DNA of 6,574 nucleotides, taken from an uncultured bacterium (lineage in GTDB: Bacteria > Actinomycetota > Actinomycetes > S36-B12). The DNA is taken from positions 1-6,574 of the forward strand of contig CAJAKT010000347.1 of NCBI GenBank assembly GCA_903940375.1, in the 5' to 3' direction. Position numbers and translations under genes: made by a program. Below the pieces are notes generated by a model. The model was not told where the DNA came from. It worked only from the letters and a program-made list of their open reading frames with translations, and searched no databases. Below, piece after piece: positions 1-5,546 of this stretch (position 1 is its first letter; each line of letters starts with the position of its first letter).

Positions 1-1448
1 TCGGGAGCACCCTCGTCTGCGGAGGGCGTGTCGCCTGCGTACCTGTCCGCCGGGCCCACGGCGGCACCCGTCACCACGGCGAAGCCGGCGCGCACGTCCT
101 CGACCAGCTCGTTCAGGTCTGAGATCGCCCGATCATCGGCCGAGAGCCCGATGTAGGCCCCACCGTCATACGTGACCATCGTGATGTTCACGGCCGCGCC
201 GATCGTCGCGACCAGGGGGTAAGCAGCGAGCATGCGGGAGCCGGCCAGGTACATCGGCATCGGCGGGCCGGGCACATTGCTGGTCGTGACATCGGATGCC
301 TGCGCAGCCTGCGCGAGCATCGGCACCGGCACCAGCCAGCTGACCTCGGCCAGCGGGTCGGCCAGCCGCAGCGCCGGCTCGAGCTTCCACTGGGCGACCA
401 GTTCGTGCGCGATCTCCATGAGCTCGACTGAGGTGAGACCCGCGATGGGGAACGGGAAGCGGGCGATGCTGACCGCATTCGACGCCCGGCCGCTTCGGTC
501 ACCAGCGTCTCCACGGAGGCTGATCGGCACATTGACGCGCAGTTCCTCGACCACCACGCCGTGGCGTCGATGGTAGGCATCCATGCCAAGGGCGATTGCC
601 GCCATGAAGGCGTCGTTCACGTTGAGGTCATGTGCCTTGGCCGCACCGCGGACCCCCGCGAACGGCAGTTCGAACGCGGCGAAGCGGTAGGTCGTGCCGC
701 GACCGATCATGACCGGCGACATCGGTCCGTCCGGCACGTTGGTCATGCGGCCGATGGACGTCAGGGTGTTCCACGCCTGTCCCCACGTCGCCTGCGTCTC
801 GGTGACCGTGCCCTTCGCGAGGTCGAGGACCCCGCGCACCGTGGACACAGCAAGGTCGGTGCCTCGGCGGAGCGTGTCGGCCAGGTTGGCGTAGGTGACG
901 TCTCGGACGCCCACGTCCTCCGCGACGGGGGCAGCGGGGGCGGGGGCCTCGTTCGGGTCAGGGTCCGGACCGAACTCGAACAGGTTCAGGCCGATCAACA
1001 CCGTCGCCTGGCCGTCGGCAATGGAGTGGTGGAGTTTCAGCAGGAAGGCAGCCTGCCCGTCCGGCAGGCCCTCGATGAGGGCGGCCTCCCAGAGCGGACG
1101 ATCTCGGTCGAAGTCCGTGAGGCTCATGCGACGGGCATCATCAAGCACGTCACTCCAGCCGGCATCCTTCGGCAGCCGATAACGACGAACATGCACGTCG
1201 AGATCAAAGTCAGGGTCCACCGCCAACCGCGGGGCCGACATGCCGAGTGCACCGAAGAGCGGCCGCATCCGCAGCGCGGGAACACACAGGGTCAGGCGCT
1301 CCAGGCGCGCCCGAAGCCGCTGCCAGTCGGGCGTGGAATCCAGCACCGTCAGGGCAACCACGGTCGAGCGCATCGTGGGATCGCCACTCGCGGTACGGAA
1401 CGTCGCCGCGTCCCAGCCCCGCATCTGGGTACCGACGAAATCATTCAT
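1..1448 (-). CDS. WS/DGAT-family O-acyltransferase (wax ester synthase / diacylglycerol acyltransferase), partial at C-terminus
   Basis: This family transfers an acyl group from acyl-CoA to diacylglycerol or a long-chain alcohol, making triacylglycerol or wax ester at the inner face of the membrane. Translation gives 482 codons with no stop before the left edge; family members are usually about 450-480 residues, so only a short tail should be missing. The catalytic motif HHSIADG is at residues 140-146, with the second His as expected base and Ser where many members have Ala. Other family marks are PLWE (118-121), ND in NVNDAFMAAI (276-285), VPISLRG (307-313) and TSNVPGP (389-395). A Pro/Asp/Ala-rich linker follows the catalytic half (about 160-180). 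The N-terminus lacks the usual 'sp.D..fl' opening and instead has MRSTVVALTVLD (26-37), which I recall from a divergent actinobacterial clade. ATG at 1448 lies 2 bases after the yebC stop with only a weak ribosome site (GGAAG, 13-base spacing); Met9 is an alternative start. Substrate preference cannot be read from sequence. Confidence 0.9.
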   Translation of the reverse strand, partial: MNDFVGTQMRGWDAATFRTASGDPTMRSTVVALTVLDSTPDWQRLRARLERLTLCVPALRMRPLFGALGMSAPRLAVDPDFDLDVHVRRYRLPKDAGWSDVLDDARRMSLTDFDRDRPLWEAALIEGLPDGQAAFLLKLHHSIADGQATVLIGLNLFEFGPDPDPNEAPAPAAPVAEDVGVRDVTYANLADTLRRGTDLAVSTVRGVLDLAKGTVTETQATWGQAWNTLTSIGRMTNVPDGPMSPVMIGRGTTYRFAAFELPFAGVRGAAKAHDLNVNDAFMAAIALGMDAYHRRHGVVVEELRVNVPISLRGDAGDRSGRASNAVSIARFPFPIAGLTSVELMEIAHELVAQWKLEPALRLADPLAEVSWLVPVPMLAQAAQASDVTTSNVPGPPMPMYLAGSRMLAAYPLVATIGAAVNITMVTYDGGAYIGLSADDRAISDLNELVEDVRAGFAVVTGAAVGPADRYAGDTPSADEGAP

Positions 1449-1450
1449 GG

Positions 1451-2203
1451 CTAGCCGACTGCTTCCATGACGTCATCGCTGACGTCGAAGTTCGCGTAGA
1501 CGTTCTGCACATCGTCGCTGTCCTCGAGTGCCTCGATGAGACGGAAGACCTTGCGCGCGCCCTCCTCGTCGAGGTCGACGCTGACGCTGGGCAGGAAGGT
1601 CGCTTCAGCCGACTCGTAATCCATGCCCGCCTCCTGCACCGCCTTGCGTACGGCAACCATGTCGGTGGCCTCGGAAACAACCTCGAAGGACTCCCCCAGA
1701 TCGTTGACCTCCTCGGCACCTGCATCAAGGACCACCATGAGGATGTCGTCCTCGGAGACGCCGTCGGCCTTGGGCACGATCACGACGCCCTTGCGCGCGA
1801 ACATGTAGGACACCGACCCCGGATCGGCCATGGATCCGCCATTGCGGGTGAGGGCCACGCGCACATCGGTTGCGGCTCGGTTGCGGTTGTCTGTCAGACA
1901 CTCGACGAGAAGTGCCACGCCGCTGGGTCCGTAGCCCTCGTACATGATCGTCTGCCAGTCGGCGCCGCCTGCCTCGACACCCGACCCGCGCTTGACCGCG
2001 CGCTCGATGTTGTCGAGGGGAACCGAGTTCTTCCGCGCCTTCTGCACCGCGTCGTACAGAGTCGGGTTGCCGACAACGTCGCCGCCACCCATGCGGGCCG
2101 CGACCTCGATGTTCTTGATCAGGCGCGCGAACAGCTTGCCGCGCCGGGCGTCAACGACCGCCTTCTTGTGCTTCGTGGTCGCCCACTTGGAATGGCCGCT
2201 CAT
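1451..2203 (-). CDS. yebC: YebC/PmpR family protein (TACO1 family)
   Basis: A 250-residue protein of standard family length. The N-terminus MSGHSKWATTKHKKAV is the family signature, followed by the basic helical segment RRGKLFARLIKNIEVAAR (about 20-37), the KARKNSVPLDNIERAVKRG stretch (about 56-74), MYEGYGPSGVA (about 87-97) and an acidic C-terminal domain with DSDDVQNVYANFDV. YebC proteins were long annotated as transcription regulators. More recent work on bacterial homologues and mitochondrial TACO1 supports a ribosome-associated role that relieves stalling at proline-rich stretches. Which role applies here is not visible. The ATG overlaps the pdxT stop as ATGA (2200-2203) and is preceded by GAGGG with 7-base spacing, so start and coupling are both well supported. 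In many actinobacteria ruvC-ruvA-ruvB follow; here a WS/DGAT gene follows instead. Confidence 0.96.
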   Translation of the reverse strand: MSGHSKWATTKHKKAVVDARRGKLFARLIKNIEVAARMGGGDVVGNPTLYDAVQKARKNSVPLDNIERAVKRGSGVEAGGADWQTIMYEGYGPSGVALLVECLTDNRNRAATDVRVALTRNGGSMADPGSVSYMFARKGVVIVPKADGVSEDDILMVVLDAGAEEVNDLGESFEVVSEATDMVAVRKAVQEAGMDYESAEATFLPSVSVDLDEEGARKVFRLIEALEDSDDVQNVYANFDVSDDVMEAVG

Positions 2204-2808
2204 GCGTGTTCCCTCACCATCTCGACGAACAACTCGTGCACGCGCGTGTCACCCGTGAGTTCGGGATGGAACGCCGTCGCCAGCAGAGGCCCCTGTCGGA
2301 CCGCCACGATCGTACTCTCGCCATCCCCGCGCTGGATGCGCGCAAGTACCTCGACATCTGGCCCGACGGACTCGACCCACGGGGCCCGGATGAACACAGT
2401 AAGGAAGTCCGGCTCACCGAGGGCGGCGAATGACAGGGGTGCCTCGAAGGAGTCGACCTGCCGGCCGAATGCATTGCGCCGAACCGTCATGTCGATACCG
2501 CCGATGGTCTCCTGGTCCTGCCGCGCATCCGTGACCCGGTCGGCCAGCATGATCATGCCGGCACATGAGCCGTACATCGGCAGCCCAGCGGCCCGCACGA
2601 CACGCAACGGTTCAAGGAGTCCGTCGCTGATAGCCAGCTTGGACATCGTCGTCGACTCGCCACCGGGAATGACCAGCCCGTCGACGGTCTCGAGGACCGC
2701 GACGCTGCCGACGGCTACCGCCCGGGCACCAGCGCGCTCCAGCGAATGCATGTGCTCACGCACGTCGCCCTGAAGCGCCAGCACCCCGACGAGCGGGGAC
2801 GAGCTCAC
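2200..2808 (-). CDS. pdxT: Pyridoxal 5'-phosphate synthase glutaminase subunit PdxT
   Basis: PdxT hydrolyses glutamine and channels ammonia to PdxS for PLP synthesis in the cytoplasm. The 202-residue length is normal. The class I glutaminase triad is visible: Cys82 in GSCAGM (80-85), with His181 and Glu183 in FHPE (180-183). The GVLALQGD opening (8-15) and the PGGESTTM oxyanion-loop region (48-55) are the family hallmarks, and IRAPWVE (140-146) is also typical. The start is GTG at 2808, overlapping the pdxS stop as GTGA (2805-2808), so the subunits are probably made in a coupled way for assembly of the 12+12 complex. The ribosome site is poor (GGGG only 4 bases before the start), which fits dependence on re-initiation after pdxS. 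Confidence 0.97.
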   Translation of the reverse strand: MSSSPLVGVLALQGDVREHMHSLERAGARAVAVGSVAVLETVDGLVIPGGESTTMSKLAISDGLLEPLRVVRAAGLPMYGSCAGMIMLADRVTDARQDQETIGGIDMTVRRNAFGRQVDSFEAPLSFAALGEPDFLTVFIRAPWVESVGPDVEVLARIQRGDGESTIVAVRQGPLLATAFHPELTGDTRVHELFVEMVREHA

Positions 2809-3722
2809 CAGCCCCGATCCTCCAGGCGGTGGTGGACCGGCAGATCCGCGACGTTGATGCCGACCATCGCCTCGCCAAGACCGCGCGAGACCTCGGCGAT
2901 CACATCGGGCTCATTGAAGTGGCGGGTTGCTCGGACGATGGCCGTCGCTCGCTTCAGGGCATCCTCCGCAGTCGCCGCGCCACTGCCGCTCTTGAAGATG
3001 CCGGAGCCGACGAAGACGCCATCGGCACCCAGTTGCATCATCATCGCCGCATCGGCCGGAGTGGCGATGCCACCGGCCGTGAACAGCACCACGGGCAGGG
3101 CACCCTTCCTGGCCACCTCGGCCACCAGCGCGTACGGGGCCTGCATGTCCCTGGCAGCGACGTACAGCTCGTCATCGGCCATCGACGAGAGCCGATTGAT
3201 CTCGGCTCGGATGGTGCGCATGTGGGTGACGGCGTTGGACACGTCGCCGGTGCCGGCCTCGCCCTTCGACCGGATCATCGCCGCGCCCTCGTTGATACGG
3301 CGGAGCGCCTCGCCGAGGTTCGTCGCGCCGCAGACGAAGGGGACGGTGAACTTCCACTTGTCGATGTGGTTGGCGTAGTCGGCCGGCGTCAGCACCTCGG
3401 ACTCGTCGATGTAGTCGACACCCAGTGCCTGCACGACCTGCGCCTCGACGAAGTGGCCGATGCGGGCCTTCGCCATGACCGGGATCGAAACGGTGTTGAT
3501 GATGCCGTCGATCATGTCCGGGTCGGACATGCGCGAGACGCCGCCCTGTGCCCGGATGTCGGCGGGCACTCGCTCGAGCGCCATGACGGCCACGGCACCG
3601 GCATCCTCGGCGATCTTGGCCTGCTCGGGCGTGACGACGTCCATGATGACGCCGCCCTTGAGCATCTCGGCCATGCCGCGCTTGACGCGATCTGTTCCGA
3701 CGACTGGCGACACGTCCGTCAC
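2805..3722 (-). CDS. pdxS: Pyridoxal 5'-phosphate synthase lyase subunit PdxS
   Basis: PdxS condenses ribose 5-phosphate, glyceraldehyde 3-phosphate and ammonia from PdxT into pyridoxal 5'-phosphate. It is a (beta/alpha)8 barrel that forms a dodecamer. I chose the GTG at 3722 (305 residues) because AGGTGAGG sits 5 bases upstream and the product then starts VTDVSPVVGTDRVKRG, as homologues do. An in-frame ATG at 3764 would add 14 unconserved residues. Catalytic residues are in place: Asp28 in GVIMDVV, Lys85 in MAKARIGH and Lys153 in RSKGEAGTGD (equivalent to Bacillus subtilis D24, K81 and K149). The phosphate-binding GVFVGSGIFKSG (235-246) is intact. Just after it the protein carries about 7 more residues than the usual 'KSG(N/D)PxxRAxAIV' form, within SGAATAEDALKRA. 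It is the first gene of the second block, after a 103-base gap. Confidence 0.97.
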   Translation of the reverse strand: MTDVSPVVGTDRVKRGMAEMLKGGVIMDVVTPEQAKIAEDAGAVAVMALERVPADIRAQGGVSRMSDPDMIDGIINTVSIPVMAKARIGHFVEAQVVQALGVDYIDESEVLTPADYANHIDKWKFTVPFVCGATNLGEALRRINEGAAMIRSKGEAGTGDVSNAVTHMRTIRAEINRLSSMADDELYVAARDMQAPYALVAEVARKGALPVVLFTAGGIATPADAAMMMQLGADGVFVGSGIFKSGSGAATAEDALKRATAIVRATRHFNEPDVIAEVSRGLGEAMVGINVADLPVHHRLEDRGW

Positions 3723-3727
3723 TTCGA

Positions 3728-3735
3728 CCTCACCT
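3728..3735 (-). promoter_or_regulatory. Ribosome binding site that decides the pdxS start
   Basis: AGGTGAGG lies 5 bases before the GTG at 3722. No comparable site precedes the upstream in-frame ATG at 3764, so this supports the shorter 305-residue PdxS. Confidence 0.7.
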
Positions 3736-3776
3736 GCTGACCGGCACGCACGGCCGAATGCCATGCGGGGGGCCCA

Positions 3777-3782
3777 ATCCTA
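3777..3782 (-). promoter_or_regulatory. Candidate -10 element of a pdxS promoter
   Basis: On the minus strand the hexamer TAGGAT matches the actinobacterial TANNNT -10 pattern. It lies in the only sizeable gap between genes, about 55 bases upstream of the pdxS GTG, which would give a leader of roughly 45-50 bases. I see no good -35 hexamer at 16-18 bases upstream, which is common for actinobacterial housekeeping promoters. No regulator binding site is evident and no PdxR-type gene is present in the window. This is an inference from a short motif in a plausible place. Confidence 0.4.
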
Positions 3783-3800
3783 GGGCCTGATGCTCACCTC

Positions 3801-3819
3801 GGCCGAACCGCGCTCGGCC
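3801..3819 (-). terminator. Small inverted repeat after the LemA-like gene, possible weak terminator
   Basis: The minus strand has GGCCGA (3819-3814), a 7-base spacer and its exact complement TCGGCC (3806-3801), starting 6 bases beyond the stop codon at 3826. There is no T-tract after it, so it is not a classical intrinsic terminator. Actinobacteria often use hairpins without T-tracts, so it could partly end the PIM-block transcript, but a 6-bp GC repeat is also easy to get by chance in this DNA. Confidence 0.25.
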
Positions 3820-3825
3820 TGCCCC

Positions 3826-4377
3826 TCAGCGGACCGGCAGGCCCTCCGGCATCGAGTCATCCATCTCCCAGCCCTCTGGCCAGGGGGTATGCCCCGCCAG
3901 CCCGAAGAGCCGGACCATCCGCTGGCGCCGCAGCTGGCGGCAGGCACGCACGGCGTCATTGTGGAACCGGCGGGTCAACTGGACACGGCGGCAGGCCGCC
4001 TCCAGCTCCTCGAGGGTCTCCGGCCCATCGGGAGCCTCCTTCGCCAGGGCCAGGTCGTCGGGGTCGAGTGCGGCCATGAGCGCGGCGGTCAGGTCCGACT
4101 CGGCCAGTGCGTGCTCGTCGTCGGTGAGATCCGCGGAGGTCCGCGCATGGTGTGCGGCTGATGCGAGCACGAGACTGGCGGCGGGGTCGAGCAGATGTCC
4201 GGAGGCCAGCTCCAGGGCGACCGACGAACGTCGCAGGAGCTGGGCATCGAGGAGCAGTCTCGACGAATCGATGCGACGGTGCAGGTGGTCGAGGCGACCC
4301 GCGGTCATGCTGAGGTAGGCCCCGAGCAGGACGAGTCCGATGACGAGGATCACGCCGAGGAAAGTCCCGGCGCTCAC
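3826..4377 (-). CDS. Small membrane-anchored LemA-like protein of unknown function
   Basis: A 183-residue protein with one strong N-terminal membrane helix (about residues 4-24, TFLGVILVIGLVLLGAYL) and then a soluble, mostly helical, charged region. Residues 28-60 (RLDHLHRRIDSSRLLLDAQLLRR...) resemble the start of LemA-family helical bundles, and RRFHNDAVRACRQLRR (136-151) resembles the LemA 'FYNDAV' segment. The tail RLFGLAGHTPWPEGWEMDD (156-174) is a conserved end of proteins I recall at this position in Streptomyces-type genomes. The LemA link is remote and inferred. The gene starts with GTG at 4377, overlapping the pimA stop as GTGA. Its ribosome site GGAG and part of the start codon are paired in a 6-bp hairpin, suggesting translation depends on pimA. 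Position between pimA and pdxS hints at a role at the membrane near PIM synthesis, but nothing in the sequence shows a reaction. Confidence 0.88.
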   Translation of the reverse strand: MSAGTFLGVILVIGLVLLGAYLSMTAGRLDHLHRRIDSSRLLLDAQLLRRSSVALELASGHLLDPAASLVLASAAHHARTSADLTDDEHALAESDLTAALMAALDPDDLALAKEAPDGPETLEELEAACRRVQLTRRFHNDAVRACRQLRRQRMVRLFGLAGHTPWPEGWEMDDSMPEGLPVR

Positions 4378-5546
4378 GGAGCGTCACTCCGTCCGGCGAG
4401 CCGGCCGACCAACTGGCCGCGAAGGTCCTCGGTGACCTTCTCGTCTGGGGCACGGACACTCTCGTACACGGCGATGACCTCGTCGACGACGCGGTCCCAG
4501 TCGAACTCGCGAACCCGCCGATCGGCCTCGGCCACATAGCCGGCTCGGAGACCGGAATCCTGAAGGAGCGCGATCAGCGACATGGCGAGAGCGGCCGAAT
4601 CCTGATTCGGGAACAGCAGCCCGCTACGACCGTCTTCGAGGACCCTTCGGAAGGCCGGCAGGTCCGAGGCGAGCACGGCGGCCTGCGCCGCCATCGCCTC
4701 CACGAGCACGATGCCGAAGGACTCGCCCCCCGTGTGCGGGGCCACGTAGACGTCGACGGACCGCAGGGCTCGGGCCTTGTCCTCGTCGCTGATGAAACCG
4801 AGGAACGTCACGGCCTCCTGACACTCGGGCGCGAGCCCCTCGCGCGCATCGTCAACGTCACCGGGCCCGGCCACCAGGACCTCCAGATCCGGAACGGCCT
4901 GCAGGACGGCAGGCAGCGCGTCGAAGAGGACCGACAGGCCCTTGCGCGGCTCGTCCATCCGGCCGAGGAACAGGATCCGCGGGCGTGGCGCGCCGAGTTC
5001 CGGCAGGCGCTCCGTCGAAGCGAAGGCCGAGACCCGCACGCCGTTGGGAATCAGCACCGCATCGCCGCCCAGATGCGCGACCATCGTTCGTCGTGCGTCC
5101 TCGCTCACCGCGATGCGGCCACGCACCTTCTCCATCGCGGTCTGCCCGATGTAGTAGCCGGCCGACATGATTCGCGAGCGATCGTGCGACGAGTGCCATG
5201 TGGCCACCAGCGGACCCCGCGCCACCCACAGGGCGAGGATCGACAGGCTCGGCGCCACCGGCTCGTGCACGTGGACGATGTCGAAGTCGCCGTCGCGGAT
5301 CCAGCCCCGAACGCGGCGGGTCGCCTTCACCCCGAAGCTCAGGCGCGCGACAGAACCGTTGTAGCGCACGGCAGTAGGTCGGCCGCCATCAGCGACCCAC
5401 GACGGCAGATCCGCAGGATCATCGACGGGTGCCAGCACGCTGACGTCGTGCCCGTGGTCGCTCAGCGCAACCGCGAGGTCAGCCACGTGTGACCGCACTC
5501 CGCCGGGGACGTCCCAGGAGTAGGGGCAGACGAGCCCGACCTTCAT
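4374..5546 (-). CDS. pimA: Phosphatidylinositol alpha-mannosyltransferase PimA (GT4)
   Basis: PimA moves mannose from GDP-mannose to the 2-position of the inositol of phosphatidylinositol, the first step of PIM synthesis, at the cytoplasmic face of the membrane. The 390-residue length is close to mycobacterial PimA (about 380). The opening MKVGLVCPYSWDVPGGVRSH (1-20) is diagnostic and includes the Gly-rich loop at 15-16. His118 in ATWHSSH and Arg196 and Lys202 in GRMDEPRKG match the catalytic and GDP-mannose-binding positions of the mycobacterial enzyme. The GT-B EX7E motif is in GESFGIVLVEAM (Glu275, Glu283). The ATG at 5546 overlaps the previous stop as ATGA and is preceded by AGGAGG with 5-6 base spacing. 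A longer reading from 5585 adds 13 unconserved residues and is rejected. The last 20 residues are variable. A related GT4 hexosyltransferase is the only alternative; the PI-synthase and acyltransferase neighbours favour PimA. Confidence 0.95.
   Translation of the reverse strand: MKVGLVCPYSWDVPGGVRSHVADLAVALSDHGHDVSVLAPVDDPADLPSWVADGGRPTAVRYNGSVARLSFGVKATRRVRGWIRDGDFDIVHVHEPVAPSLSILALWVARGPLVATWHSSHDRSRIMSAGYYIGQTAMEKVRGRIAVSEDARRTMVAHLGGDAVLIPNGVRVSAFASTERLPELGAPRPRILFLGRMDEPRKGLSVLFDALPAVLQAVPDLEVLVAGPGDVDDAREGLAPECQEAVTFLGFISDEDKARALRSVDVYVAPHTGGESFGIVLVEAMAAQAAVLASDLPAFRRVLEDGRSGLLFPNQDSAALAMSLIALLQDSGLRAGYVAEADRRVREFDWDRVVDEVIAVYESVRAPDEKVTEDLRGQLVGRLAGRSDAP
4376..4392 (-). promoter_or_regulatory. 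Hairpin covering the ribosome site and start codon of the LemA-like gene
   Basis: On the minus strand ACGGAG (4392-4387), a 5-base loop TGACG and its exact complement CTCCGT (4381-4376) form a 6-bp perfect stem. The 5' arm contains the GGAG ribosome site and the 3' arm ends in the first two bases of the GTG start. Ribosomes finishing pimA (stop at 4376-4374) would melt it, giving strict coupling. The structure is seen; its function is inferred. Confidence 0.5.

Noticed and set aside
188..589. A 133-codon minus-strand open frame that might suggest a frameshift in the acyltransferase
   Set aside because: It is in a different frame from the WS/DGAT gene, whose own frame is open and carries conserved motifs through this region to position 3. 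There is no frameshift.
561..1454. A 297-codon open frame on the plus strand
   Set aside because: It is antisense to the WS/DGAT gene, which has HHSIADG, ND and SNVPGP motifs in one continuous frame.
1449..1456. GGCTAGCC palindrome at the yebC / WS-DGAT junction as an insertion scar or site
   Set aside because: Eight bases only, formed by the last yebC codons, the stop and the 2-base spacer; there is no direct repeat or element nearby.
1247..2773. A 508-codon open frame on the plus strand
   Set aside because: It lies wholly opposite the WS/DGAT start, yebC and pdxT, which are all unmistakable. Its translation is rich in His, Arg and Ala with no family motif, as expected for an antisense shadow in GC-rich DNA.
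2829..3740. A 303-codon open frame on the plus strand
   Set aside because: It is exactly antisense to pdxS, whose catalytic residues are all present; the plus-strand product has an Asp/His/Arg-rich shadow composition.
3723..3764. Upstream ATG start for pdxS at 3764
   Set aside because: The 14 extra residues are not conserved, the ATG lacks a ribosome site, and the GTG at 3722 has AGGTGAGG at good spacing.
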